Positions 33,294-43,519 of a stretch of DNA of 64,000 nucleotides are shown here, in pieces (position 1 is the stretch's first letter; every line of letters begins with the position of its first letter). Both the position numbers and the translations under genes were made by a program. Source of the stretch: Euglena gracilis (Eukaryota > Euglenida > Euglenophyceae > Euglenales); NCBI GenBank assembly GCA_039621445.1, contig CP154955.1:42349513-42413512 (forward strand), in the 5' to 3' direction. The notes beneath the pieces were generated by a model. It saw only the letters and a list, made by a program, of their open reading frames with translations, made no database searches and was not told the DNA's origin.

Positions 33294-33635
33294 CTGCAGA
33301 GACGGCAGTTCGCAGGGGTGGGCCCGCAGCTGGCTGTGCTGCCTCAGGCCTTTGGTGGGGGGCGGCCGCCTTCATTGGTCCATTCGTCCTTGGTCATTGT
33401 CCCAGAGGTCCAGAAATACCCCCTTTTTTGGACCAGAGGGGGTAAAGAACGTATTTTGGGCAATTTATGTTTTTTTTCGCCAAAAGCTCATAAGTTGGCA
33501 TGCCCACCACACCTTTTTTTCAAGCACAATGTTGTGGGATTTTTGGCACATTTTCGGGGGGGGGGTCACGGTTTGGTGGTTGGCCCTCCCTGGCCCATGC
33601 CGGCTTCCACCACCGGTGCCTCCGGCCATCCGAAC

Positions 33636-34046
33636 TGGCATTATTTCTTAAGGCGCCTGGAAAAAAAAAACCTTAAAAACTTTAAAAAACCTTAAAAATT
33701 GGTCCTGGAAAATTTTTCGACTTTCAAGCAAAAAAAGAAGTTGCAAAATCTTGGCAAAAACAAGCCAACTCCAGAGGGGGGGGGGATGATTTCTGGTATC
33801 GCTGGAACATTGTCTATCCACCCAAAACTCAAAAAAAATGACTTTGATTTTCAACCTGCACCAATGTTGGTTCGATGCCCAGATGGCTCTTCGACTGCCA
33901 GTGGAAAATGGACGACTTAAAAAATCCTTGAAATTTTCAAAATACCTTAAAGATTCTTAAAAAAAAACCTTAAAAAACGCTTGAAAAAAACCCTTAAAAT
34001 TGTGAGAATTTTTGCCTTAAAACCATTTGCCTTAAAAATAATGCCT
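33636..34046. mobile_element. hAT-like element, family U copy 1
   Basis: The ends are CTGGCATTATTTCTTAAGG and the inverse of CAGGCATTATTTTTAAGG. Inside both ends are arrays of cttaaaaa/ccttaaaaaa. It matches the fully bounded copy at 42090-43519. The flanks share only tccg, so the target duplication is degraded or the ends are slightly misplaced. Confidence 0.65.
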
Positions 34047-34289
34047 GTCCGCCACACCTGCTGTCCTGTCCGCCACACCTGCTGTCCTGTCCCGCCCGGG
34101 CGGACCGGTACTTGCCTCGGCCCCAGGCTTGCACGCACGGCACGTTGCGTGTTCCAGCATTCACAGCGTCTCACCGCTTTGCTCAGCCCCTCCCCCACAG
34201 CATCAAGAAACAGAGGCCCAATGTGGCAGAGTCCGGCGAGCCGCGGCCGTCCCCACCCCCCCCCCCTCCCATCACGCCCCCCCCCCCTC

Positions 34290-34390
34290 CACAGGCACTC
34301 CGGGGTGTGGCAGGCGGCAGCTCCGGCGGGCCCCCGCCCTTTGCCACCCCCCGCAGCTGCTGCAGGGCGTACAGCTGCTCCACGACCATA
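34290..34390 (-). CDS. exon candidate, VVEQLYALQQLRGVAKG
   Basis: Minus strand: MVVEQLYALQQLRGVAKGGG, then a Pro-rich segment (PPELPPATP). The heptad-like Leu spacing is compatible with continuation of the coiled coil in neighbouring exons. An acceptor could be the AG of gtcgtggag. The donor is not fixed. Confidence 0.4.
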
Positions 34391-34704
34391 CCATTGCTTA
34401 GCGACCCCCTGGGGGGGGGGTCACTTTACACTCTGAAAACCCAGTCAGTCACTTTGATGAATGATCCACTCCTGAATGATGGGGAAGAGGAAATGAAAAT
34501 TTTCAAAAAGTCTTAAAAAATCCAATAAATTTCTGGTGCCTTCGGCGCCAGGCCAGCCACTTTTCCATTTTCGGGCCTACCCCTCCCCCCCGGGGGGGAG
34601 GTTCTTGGCCAGAAAACTAGTCAGTCACTCTGAAAAAAAAACCCAGTCAGTTACCCCCCCGGGGGGGGGGTGGGACAGGTGTTAAGCAATGGTAGGGCCA
34701 CAAC

Positions 34705-34746
34705 CCGCTCCCGCAGCGCGGCGTTCTCTGCACTGGAGCGCTGCAG
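34705..34746 (-). CDS. coiled-coil micro-exon
   Basis: Minus strand: LQRSSAENAALRER, 14 codons. The acceptor is a C-run plus tgcctgggccag above 34746. The donor is GAGCGG|GTTGTG at 34705/34704. Both borders are canonical and the exon is phase 0 to 0. The heptad pattern (L..S..N..L..R) supports a coiled coil. Confidence 0.55.
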
Positions 34747-35029
34747 CTGGCCCAGGCAGGGGGGGGGGGCGAACCCCGTGGCACCCCAACCGCGTGCCAC
34801 GGTCAATCGCGCTTCGTCGTGGCGGGGTGTCCGTTGGGGTGGCAGGCGCCCCCTCAGGGGGGGGGGTTGGTCTTGGGTCCCTGGTGGGTCCAACACAGGA
34901 ACGCTTCCTCTTGAAAACGGCGCCGTCGGCTGGCGCGGGGGGTGCCATCGCGATGGGGTGCAATGGGAGCGACCAGGGCGTTTCTCCCGGGACGAAGAAG
35001 CCTGTCACGAACGTGGATACACGTGTGCC

Positions 35030-35222
35030 CTGATGTACACGTGTACATCAGGGCACGTGTACATGCCCTGATGTACACGGGCATGTACATCAGGGCATGT
35101 ATGATGTACATGCCCTGTACATGTATGGGCATGTACATACATGTACATGCCCATGTACATGTACATGGGCATACATGTACATACATGTATGTACATGTAT
35201 GTACATACATGTACATACAGTT
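35030..35222. repeat. TGTACATG / GGGCATGTACATG palindromic array
   Basis: Inverted copies of gtacatcagggcatgtacat and dense TACATGTA words run through 35030-35222. Almost every segment can pair with a neighbour. Confidence 0.9.
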
Positions 35223-35894
35223 GCAGTTGTGGCAATATACTCCCCGTTCTAAGCTTATCACATGACATGACACCTACCTTTTGGTTCTATTTGTCAAGGT
35301 CGGGGTTAAATTTATCAATGGGAACAGTGCGTAATGTGCGACGAATAACGGCGGCTTGTAAACAGTGGCAGAGAGGGGAGAAAAAACAATTATTGCGTGC
35401 ATAGAAGCGAAGTCCCAGGACGTTCGGCAGGAGGCTTGCTGGATCATTTCTGCAAGCCCCAAATGTCCACCAGCCTTGAGCACCTACGGAGCACCCAGAG
35501 GGGGGGGGTTGAGCTGGTCAGCTGGAAAAAGGGGCTGGAACCCCCTGAGGGGTGGGTTGGGGACCCGCGGAGGGGCGAAAAAGTGGGGTGGGTTGGGCCC
35601 TGGGGCCCCCCATGCCCCGGACCCCCCCCCCGGCCCGGTGCCAAAAATGCGCGGTCAATTTTTTTGGTGGACCAAAAAAAAATTTTGGGGAAAAAAGCAA
35701 AAAGTGTTTCACAAAAGGGGAAAAATGTGCCAAAAAAAAAATTCGGGGGCAAAAATTACCTGGGGGGGGGGGCCAGTGGGGGATCGTCGGGGAGGTGGGG
35801 GGGAGGGCAGGAGGGGGAAGGGGGTGGGGACACAAAAACCCCCCCACCACCCCCTGGTCACCCCGGACCCCCCCAAAAATTCATCAAAAAATCC

Positions 35895-36255
35895 AAACCC
35901 CAAAATGCCATTTGGGCTTTTCGTCCTCTTGGGGACCCAAAAATTCGCCTGCGAATTTTTCCCGATCCCGGCCCGGCTTGACTGCGGGCCAGGGGGGGGT
36001 GGATCAAATGGCCTTTCCTCCCTGGACTCTCAAAAAAAAGTCCAAATCCAGCTGAGTTGGGGCAGTCAAAAAGGAAACCCCAAGAACCCTCTAAAATGCC
36101 ATTTGTGTCTTTTCGTCCCCTTGATTCCAAAAATCTTCGACGCTTTGTGCCGAATTTTTTCCCGATCCAGCCCGGCCGGACTGACTGGCCGCAGGATTGG
36201 GGTGGATCAAATGGCCTTTCCTCCTCTGGACAGTTTTCAAAAAAACTTCACCAAA
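35895..36255 (+). repeat. tandem duplication of about 190 bp
   Basis: aaaatgccatttgggcttttcgtcc...gatcaaatggcctttcctcc(c)tggac (35902-36030) is repeated at 36091-36232 with about 75-80% identity. Upstream (35500-35870) is G/C-run and aaaa-rich sequence without genes. Confidence 0.75.
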
Positions 36256-36635
36256 CAGCTCATAGACTGAGATAGTCCTTATGGGGCAGGTCCGTGAACC
36301 CAACAAGCACGTTTTGCACCTTCGCCGGTGCATGGTCGCTTCACCTATTCCACACCGTTTTTGGGAAATCATGGCCAATTAAAGCAATCCACACAAGTGT
36401 GCTGACATGCATTTAACCCCCCAACCGCAGCACAGAGCTGGGGCCGGCAGCCCCACCCTGGGCCCTTAATGGTGTCCCGCTGTTCAGCCAGTGGCAAGCC
36501 CGTTCTCGTGGAAAGGCGAACACCCCCGCCATGTTCAGAAGAATTCAGATCAAAACCTGTTGTTTCCCCAAAACCAAAAACAGCAGAAACCCCAAACTCC
36601 AACTTCTGAAAGAAAGCAAAAAAATGTCCCTCCAC

Positions 36636-36976
36636 CAGGGCGGTCCTTAAGCAAATTTTAAAAAAAAAACTCCGCTGTCCCAGCACACTCAGTGAAAAAT
36701 ACAGGAAAATGGGCAAGAAATTTTGGCAATTTTCAGCGAGAACAGGTCGACATCTGAAAAAAAATTTCCTGAAAATTTTCCAGAAAAAAAGATTCCTGGC
36801 ACCCTTGGACCATCATCCCCCCAAATCATTAAAAACAGTTTTTATTTCGACTATTTCATTTTTGCCCCCGTTCAAGTCCCAGTCTGGCCCTTAGCCAGCC
36901 CTTTGGCCGCAGGGGGGGGGGGGTGGTCCTTAAGGAAATAAAAAAAAACCTTTCCTGTCCCTCAAAGACCGCCCTG
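36636..36976. mobile_element. hAT-like element, family T copy 1
   Basis: TIRs CAGGGCGGTCCTTAAGC and the inverse of CAGGGCGGTCTTTGAGG. The flanking octamers ccctccac and ccccccac match at 7 of 8. The interior is A-rich with ggtcctTAAgg. The second copy is 55312-55629. It lies directly downstream (on the minus strand) of a coiled-coil exon. Confidence 0.8.
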
Positions 36977-36999
36977 CCCCCCACCCCGGGACTTGCGGT

Positions 37000-37080
37000 G
37001 CCAGTGCAGAGACTGCGGGGCCTGGCCCGGAGGGTGCGCAGCTCCTCCGCCTGCTGCCAGGCGGCGGTCCGCTTCTCCGT
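37000..37080 (-). CDS. coiled-coil exon
   Basis: Minus strand: EKRTAAWQQAEELRTLRA, a strongly charged heptad pattern. The acceptor is ccgcctctgtgagag above 37080, giving phase 0 and matching the phase-0 end of exon 37390-37492. The intron between them (about 310 bp) consists mostly of the CAGC array. The 3' border is not fixed. Confidence 0.6.
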
Positions 37081-37215
37081 CTCTCACAGAGGCGGCTCGG
37101 TCCCCAGCGGGTCCCCGGGGGCAGAGCGTGCAACGCTGGGGCTCATTCGGGCGTTCCTTTGGCAGGGGCACACTCCCATCCCCCCCCCCCCCCCGTTTCC
37201 CTGTCGGCTACCCAA

Positions 37216-37273
<58 letters not shown>

Positions 37274-37280
37274 GGCCAGC

Positions 37281-37318
<38 letters not shown>

Positions 37319-37360
37319 TCCAGCCATCCAGCCGGCCAGCCAGCCAGCCGGCCAGCCAAG
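37216..37360 (+). repeat. (CCAG)n tetranucleotide array
   Basis: About 36 copies of CAGC with CGGC and CATC variants. It fills the intron between two coiled-coil exons and opens AGWLAGWL / SQPASQPA frames on both strands, which I treat as artefacts. Confidence 0.97.
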
Positions 37361-37389
37361 GCCCGGTGCCAACAGCCCCCCCTGGGCAC

Positions 37390-37492
37390 CTCCAGCAGCG
37401 TGCCGCCCATCTCCCGCAGGGCGGCCTGCAGCCGCTCCAGCTCCTGCGCCTGCTCCAGCAGGTCCGGCCCCTCCGCCTCCTCCTCCCCGGCC
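37390..37492 (-). CDS. coiled-coil exon
   Basis: Minus strand: AGEEEAEG, then PDLLEQAQELERLQAALREM and GGTLLE, a classic amphipathic coiled-coil heptad series. The acceptor is gaccgccccccttccccgggcgcag above 37492. The donor is GAG|GTGCCC at 37390/37389. It is the most upstream exon of the group that I can support with confidence. Partner or function unknown. Confidence 0.7.
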
Positions 37493-37738
37493 CTGCGCCC
37501 GGGGAAGGGGGGCGGTCGACCCGGGGGAGCGAAGGGGCACACACGGCCGGAAAAGCCACCTTGCTCGCTATTTCAAAGAAGCCGCCAGCCACTGTTTCAC
37601 TCTCCGGGGGGGGGGGGGGCAAGTGCTGGGTCTGGGGGAAAGCAAACTTCAGGGTGGAAACCTTCACAGGGTTTGAAACTCCCCCCCACCCCCCTGTTCA
37701 AAGCCAACGCTCACCGAATACTGTGTTCTGACTGAGAC

Positions 37739-38394
37739 CAGGCACCTATGGTCACTTCCCATTTTGGTGCTCTGGTCGGCCCTGGTCGGCCCTGGTCGGC
37801 AAATAGTCGGCCATAGGTGGGGGTATCCTTCACAGAAAAAATGTGAAGGGATGCAATCATTTTCTGAATTGTCTCGCCAAGATCAAAAGGAAATGCCCCA
37901 TAAGGCCTCCATTGGCTCCCCAGAAGCAACCAAAATGACCTAAAATGGCTTGAAATAACCAAAAATTACCCAAAAACGCCAACAAAATCCACAAAAGATT
38001 GTGAAAAATGACCAAAAATTACCAAAAGGGCGCAAAATGGCCAAAATGCCATAAAAAATGTTCATATTGACCCAAATTAGCCCAATATTTGCCAAATCAG
38101 TGACAAATAGCCCCAAATTAGCAAAAACTGATCCATAATGGACAAAATGGGTGTAAAACTGGATATTTGTGAGAAAATTATCCAAAAATGGGTTTAATTC
38201 TTCAAAATATACAAAAAAATGCCAGCATCACCCAGCATCGCCCTGCACCGCCCTGTGTCGCCCAGCAGCATCAGAGGTGCGTGTTCCAGAGGGAAAGCTG
38301 CCGAATTCCTTCATCCATTCCCCTTCGGTCGGCCAACCACATGCAAGTCGGCCCTGGTCGGCCCTGGTCGGCCCTGGTCGGCCGTAGGTGCCTG
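37739..38394. mobile_element. hAT-like element, family R copy 1
   Basis: TIRs CAGGCACCTATGGTC and the inverse of CAGGCACCTACGGCC. The exact 8 bp duplication ACTGAGAC flanks it (37731-37738, 38395-38402). Both subterminal regions carry arrays of ggtcggccct. The interior (ccaaaatgacc, ttcatattgacc) has no long frame. It is nearly identical to 59768-60532 (differences mainly in array length), implying recent transposition in trans. Confidence 0.93.
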
Positions 38395-40079
38395 ACTGAG
38401 ACCCAGACGGGCGTGAGAGGAAGGGCCCACACAAGGTTAGGATGGAATGGATCTCGGAGGCCAACCATGGGCTGGGGCGGTCCCTCGTGAAAAAACTGAA
38501 GGCAAAATGGTCCAAAAAACGGCCGTATTTGGTAAAAACGGATCGCTTTTGGGGGGAAACGTGACTTCTGGCATCCTTACACCATCGCCCATCCACCCAA
38601 AGCAGTAAAAATGCACGCCATTGTCGTATGGTGCAGGGCAAAACAAATCTTGCTCTCCCTCCGACTGGAGACCCCTCCCTCCACTCCCCTGTACAAAGCC
38701 AATGCATTTGATGCCTGAGACCCGGAAAAAAAAAACATGGCAAAGGTGTGAAAGAAAGGGGCCTTGGGAGCTGGCCCATATCAAGCAGAGTTGATCAATT
38801 AAGTGACTGATTTGGGTCAGCCGAGTAAATTAACTGAGCCCCTCAGTTAACCAATAAACCAATTTCCAAGGCTGCATAGAGGGACTGGTTGAGGTCGAAG
38901 TCCTCTACCTAGATGTCAAACTGCCTCTCCCTTTTCCTCTACCTCTGTCTGTCTATGTCTCTGGTCACTAGTTTCGGACATTAGTGTTGGAGGTCTGCGC
39001 CAAAAAAGCCAGTTTTGACAAATTTTATTCCATGGCTGCTCCGGCCTCACATCCTTGTGATGCTGACCTTTGAGCCACCACAGGTACCCCCTATGTTCAC
39101 TATTACCAGGGTCCTTTTGGTCCACAAATTGGTCCACAAAGCACTACTTGCTACCCCACCTTCCTCCTGTCCACATTCAGGTCAAGAAATGAGATGATAT
39201 CTGCTACCGTGGGCAAAGAAAACGCCAAAGGCTCCTTCCATCTCCATTCCATTTTAACCGATTGGTAACTGCCCCCCCCCCCCCTTAACTGGTCGATTGA
39301 TTGGGGCGGGGGTCGTAGTCGATTAACTGATCGTTGGATAACCGAACAACCCCGTATCAAGATCAAGATCGAATTTTGTCAATCAATGCAATCAACCTCG
39401 GGGCCAACTATGAGGGCCAAATGGGCAAAGTGGAAAATTGCACACAAAAAAGCCCAAAGTGGGGCAAAGATCGCAAATGAGAGATATCTACTAGAGATAC
39501 ACTGGAAATACACCATAGGGAAGGCTGGCCACCAAAGGGAGGGATCCCCTTCAGGGGGGGGCAGGGATGGATGGGAAGCCTTCGGGGGGGGGGGGTCGGA
39601 CCCCCCTCCTACCTCGAAACTGGGGGGGGGGGAGCGAAAAAATTTTCGATTTCATGGACGGGCAAAGGGCCGGAAATCGGGTCAAAATCGGTCAAAAATC
39701 CCAGATTTTTCTTTGAAAATCGATCCAAAAATGCTCATTTTTTGAAATTTTTTGAACATTTTTTTAGGCACATCAAAAAATGGGCAATATGTCCAAAAGT
39801 CAGCAAAAGGGTTTTTGCTCATTTTCCGGCGCGCAGCACCAGAAGAAAATCTTCTGCTATTTTTGGCACCTGTCAAAGAGGGGGGGTGGGGGGTCCGGAC
39901 CCCCCTTCCAACATCTAGGGGGACGGGGTGGTCTGGACCAGGTTTTGAATAGTGCTGAGCTCTTAATAAACGCTCACCCACCCCTTCATTGACAACCCCA
40001 TATAAACCAGCCCACTCCATGGAGCTCTGTTGACTGAAATGCAAAAGCTTTGTGCCCGAAACGGGGCGCCGGGGGGGTG
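38395..40079. other. no supported gene
   Basis: Mixed sequence with short frames. 39030-39200 has a plus frame with LRPHILVMLTFEPPQ followed by GTACCC, a weak exon-like signal. C/G runs occur at 39270 and 39560-39630. 39640-39900 is AT-rich and shares phrasing with family B. Confidence 0.4.
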
Positions 40080-40568
40080 GAAAAACACTCATTTTTGGCT
40101 CAAAATACACCTTTTCCGGGTCCAGGGAGCCAGTAAACAACGCTTTGAGCAAAAAAAAAATCGATTTTTTTTTTGTTTTTTGACCCAAAAATGACCAAAA
40201 GTGAGTGGGTTGACAGCCCAAAATGGGGCGCTGGCGGGTCGAAAAACGCTCATTTTCGGCTCAAAGACAGTTTTTCCGGGTCCGGGAGGCCAAAAAAACA
40301 TCGTTTTGGGCAAAAAAAATTTATATATTTTTTCGACTTTTTTGACCCAAAAATTGCTGAGTGCACCGGCCAGGGGTCGGGCCCCAGCCAGGGGGGGGAC
40401 ATGGGGGGGATCCGGGTCGGAACTTTTTTTTTGCTCAAAAACACTTTTTTTGATGCTCTAAAGTAAAAAAAGTGTTTTTGAGCAAAAAAAAATTGGGTTC
40501 CCGAATTTGGGTTCAAAATTTTGGGTCCCGACCTGCCTCACGACCCCCTCTCGCCCAACCGCTCTCAG
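40080..40568 (+). repeat. family B repeat (left part, split by element Q)
   Basis: Two successive 'aaaacgctcattttcggctcaaa...gggcaaaaaaaat' modules, then gtgcaccggccagggg and cgacctgcctcacgacc. The sequence resumes after element Q at 41774 (cagacccccgcaggggtccccgaatacccaaaac). This matches the uninterrupted copy at 2640-2720, which serves as an empty site. Confidence 0.8.
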
Positions 40569-41773
40569 GGGATGCTTCCGCACCGCACCGTGTGCACCGT
40601 GTGTTCCGCACCGTGTGCGGCACCGTGTGCACCGTGTGCGGCACCGTGTGCACCGTGTGCGGCACCGTGTGCACCGTGTGCGGCACCGTGCACCGTGTGC
40701 GTCACCGTGTGCACCGTGTGCACCGTGTGGCACCGTGTGGCACCGTGTGGCAAGAATCAGGTGTAAAACAAAATTTTTTCTTGAGAACAAAACCACTGGT
40801 GACCTGACGAAAATAACAAAACAAAATGTCCAAAGTGGTCCAAAAATCCAAAAATGGCCCAAACTGGCCCTGGTGTTGGCCAATTTTAGTCACTTTAGCA
40901 GCTTATGTTCACTTTTGGCAACAAACTGCTCAAAAATGGTCAAATTGGACCAAAAAGAGACAAAAAAAATGGCAAAAATAACAAAAAAAGGGCGAAAATG
41001 GCTTTAAAATGTCAAAAATGGCCCAAAATGCCCAAGAGCAGGACAAAATGGCCCAAAATTACAAGAAGTGGGCAAAAAGTGGCCAAAAAATGGTCAAAAT
41101 AGTCAAAATTGGTGAATTATGGTGACAAATGGGCCAAAAGGGGACGAAAGCGACCTAAAATGGCCAAAAGCGGCCAAAAGTCGCCGTAAATGACAACATG
41201 AACCAGATGAGCCAGAAAAATCTCAAAATCTGGGATAAAAATGAGTCTAATTCCTCATTCTCACTGAAAAATCGACATCAATTAGAAAAAGTTGCGCGGT
41301 CGGCTGCGGTCGGCTGTGGTCGGCTGCGACTTTGGGTAACCCCCCCCCCATTTATAACGACCCCCCATTTATAACGACCCCCTTTGGATTTTCCACCAAC
41401 TCAAAAGTCGGATAACGACGGGTCGTTATAAATGGGGGGGGTTTACCTTCTGATTTGCCCGTTCATCCCACTCATTCAAATCTACAGCCTTGCCTGTCGC
41501 ACAATCATGGACCGATTGGGGCAACACCAGCCTGAAACATGATGCACGCTGCTCTCTGGACAACAAATCATCTTTCCCCCTCTGCTGTTCAACACCACTC
41601 AGCTTACACTAAAACAAGAATGCAAGATGAGGCACTGCTGAAGATTTGTGAAAGCTGGGCATTTGGGGAGTGATTCTTCTCACACGGTGCACACGGTGCG
41701 CCACACGGTGCACACGGTGCGCCACACGGTGCACACGGTGCCGCACACGGTGCACACGGTGCGGAAGCATCCC
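40569..41773. mobile_element. TIR element Q with CACCGTGTG arrays, inserted in family B
   Basis: The 17 bp TIRs GGGATGCTTCCGCACCG are perfect at both ends. CTCAG is repeated directly outside (40564-40568, 41774-41778). Subterminal arrays of caccgtgtg (40583-40750) and its inverse cacacggtg (41682-41764) face each other. The interior resembles element R (ccaaaatggcc words). Comparison with 2640-2720 shows a clean insertion. Superfamily uncertain (5 bp duplication). Confidence 0.85.
41339..41443. mobile_element. TA-flanked poly-C element, family H (atttataacgacc word), nested in Q
   Basis: TA, then ACCCCCCCCCCATTTATAACG at the left. The inverse cgttataaatgggggggtt is followed by TA at the right. 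A third copy of tttataacgaccccc lies inside. It is only 105 bp. Confidence 0.7.
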
Positions 41774-42089
41774 CTCAGACCCCCGCAGGGGTCCCCGAAT
41801 ACCCAAAACTGGCCCAAAATCGCACAACCAGGCCCCGAGAACCTCAAAAAACGGTCAAAGCCCCCCCCCCAACCTCATGATTGACCTCCTGGTTTGGGAC
41901 TGGGAGGCCAAAAAACATCGTTTCGGGCAAAAAAATTTCGATTTTTTTCGACCTTTTTGACCCGAAAATGACCCGAAGTCAATAGGTTGGCGGCCCAAAA
42001 CGCGGCGCTGGCGGTACGCGAACAGTTGCGGGGAAATCAAAATGCTGGTAGATGGGGCGTTCCAAGGGCTTCAAATTAGGAGTCCGGAC
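41774..42089 (+). repeat. family B repeat (right part, up to element U)
   Basis: It continues the split copy (see 40080-40568) with acccaaaactggcccaaaatcgc, gggcaaaaaaatttcg and 'gatggggcgttccaagggcttcaaattaggagtccggac'. It is interrupted by element U at 42090 and resumes at 43520. Confidence 0.75.
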
Positions 42090-43519
42090 CAGGCATTATT
42101 ATTTTTTAAGGCGCCTTAAAAAACCTTAAAAAACCTTAAAAAACCTTAAATTTTTTTTGCCAAAATGCCTTAAAAAACCTTAAAAAACCTTAAAAAACCT
42201 TAAAAAAATCACCCCGGGGAAGTTTTTCTTCCCTGTGATGACCTTAAAAAACCTTAAAAATTCTCCCTGAGAAAAAATTTTCTTGCACCAAACAAATAAT
42301 GGTTGTGAACAAACAATATGAAAACCGTATTGTTTGCCAAGGTTTCTGGCATAGTTTGGTTGGCCTCGGTTCACCAAAAGCTGTGACACACAGCCAGAAT
42401 AAGCAAAACTTGCAACCACATCTTTCTTGATTTGAATTACTTGAGACATTCTTAGAGGAGTCAACCCAAATTGCTCAAAAATGCAATTGCAGAAAAAGTT
42501 GCATGAACAACAAAAAAATCCCGATTTAGGACAATTTACTACGCTGGAGCAGTTTCCCACACTTGCCACAGCATTTCAAGCAAAAAAAAAATACCAAAAT
42601 TTTAAGGATGAAAATCGTTAGTTTTTTAGGAGGGGGTCAAAAAATGCAGGTCAAAAAAAATGGACCAAATTTTACTGACATTTTTTCCCTTGGAAGTTTT
42701 TTTGGATTTTCAGTGGCATTTCTTTGCTTCCAAAATCTCTCAAAATTGAAATTTTGAGAAATGTTGATTTTGACAAAAAAAAAAACTCAAAGATTTCAGG
42801 GTTAAATTTGGTAGTTTTGGGGGGGGGGTGGAAAATAACGAAGGTCAAAAAAAGTGGACCAAGTTTTGGCACAGTCAAATTTTACTGACACTTTTCCTCT
42901 GTCAAATTTGTTGGATTTCAATGGCATTTTTTTCTGCTTCAAAAACCTCTCTCAAATTCAAAATTTTGAGAAAATATTGATTTTTTTGGAAGGTGTGAAA
43001 AATGGGGGTTTGAGGGAGTTTAATGGCCATTTTTTGAGGAAAAAGTTCTAAAATATTTTTTTGTCATCAAAAAGTGACGTTTTTAAGTTTTTCCAGACTT
43101 TTTTTGTTGCGTTTTTTTTCAAAAAAATACATATTTTAAAAAACTTGTTTTCTTTATAAAAAATTTATTTATAAAAAATTTGTTTTTTTAAAGAAACAGT
43201 TTTTTTTTAAAAAAAAACATGTTTTTTTAAAAAAAAACATTTTTTTGTTTCAAAAAAAAAACAAGCAGTCAACCTTGGTCACCTATGGTCAAGCCCCAAA
43301 TTTCCCCATTTGAGGCCATTTCAGGCCATTTGAGGCCAACAGGCAAGCAAATGACCTGAATAGGTTCAGAAATTTAAAGTAATTGCAATGAAAAAAAATG
43401 CCTTAAAAAACCTTAAAATTTTTTAAAATTCCTCAAAAAACCTTAAAAAACCTTAAAAAACCTTAAAAAACGCCTTAAAATTTTTTGAGAAATCTCGCCT
43501 TAAAAAAAAATAATGCCTG
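42090..43519. mobile_element. hAT-like element, family U copy 2 (complete)
   Basis: It starts CAGGCATTATTATTTTTTAAGG and ends ccttaaaaaaaaataatgcctg. The exact 8 bp duplication GTCCGGAC is at 42082-42089 and 43520-43527. Subterminal arrays of ccttaaaaaa lie at both ends (42116-42255, 43400-43500). The 1.43 kb interior is A/T-rich with no recognisable transposase. It is inserted in a family B repeat whose uninterrupted relatives are at 43735 and 52680. Confidence 0.93.

Noticed and set aside
33126-33695. Plus-strand frame of 189 codons
   Set aside because: Arg/Trp-rich shadow of GC-rich sequence, continuing into AT-rich repeat. The minus-strand frame has a better acceptor.
37143-37735. SQPASQPASQPA (plus) and AGWLAGWLAGWL (minus) frames
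   Set aside because: They are a CAGC tandem repeat in frame. The genuine coding signal here is only the coiled-coil segment 37390-37492 on the minus strand.
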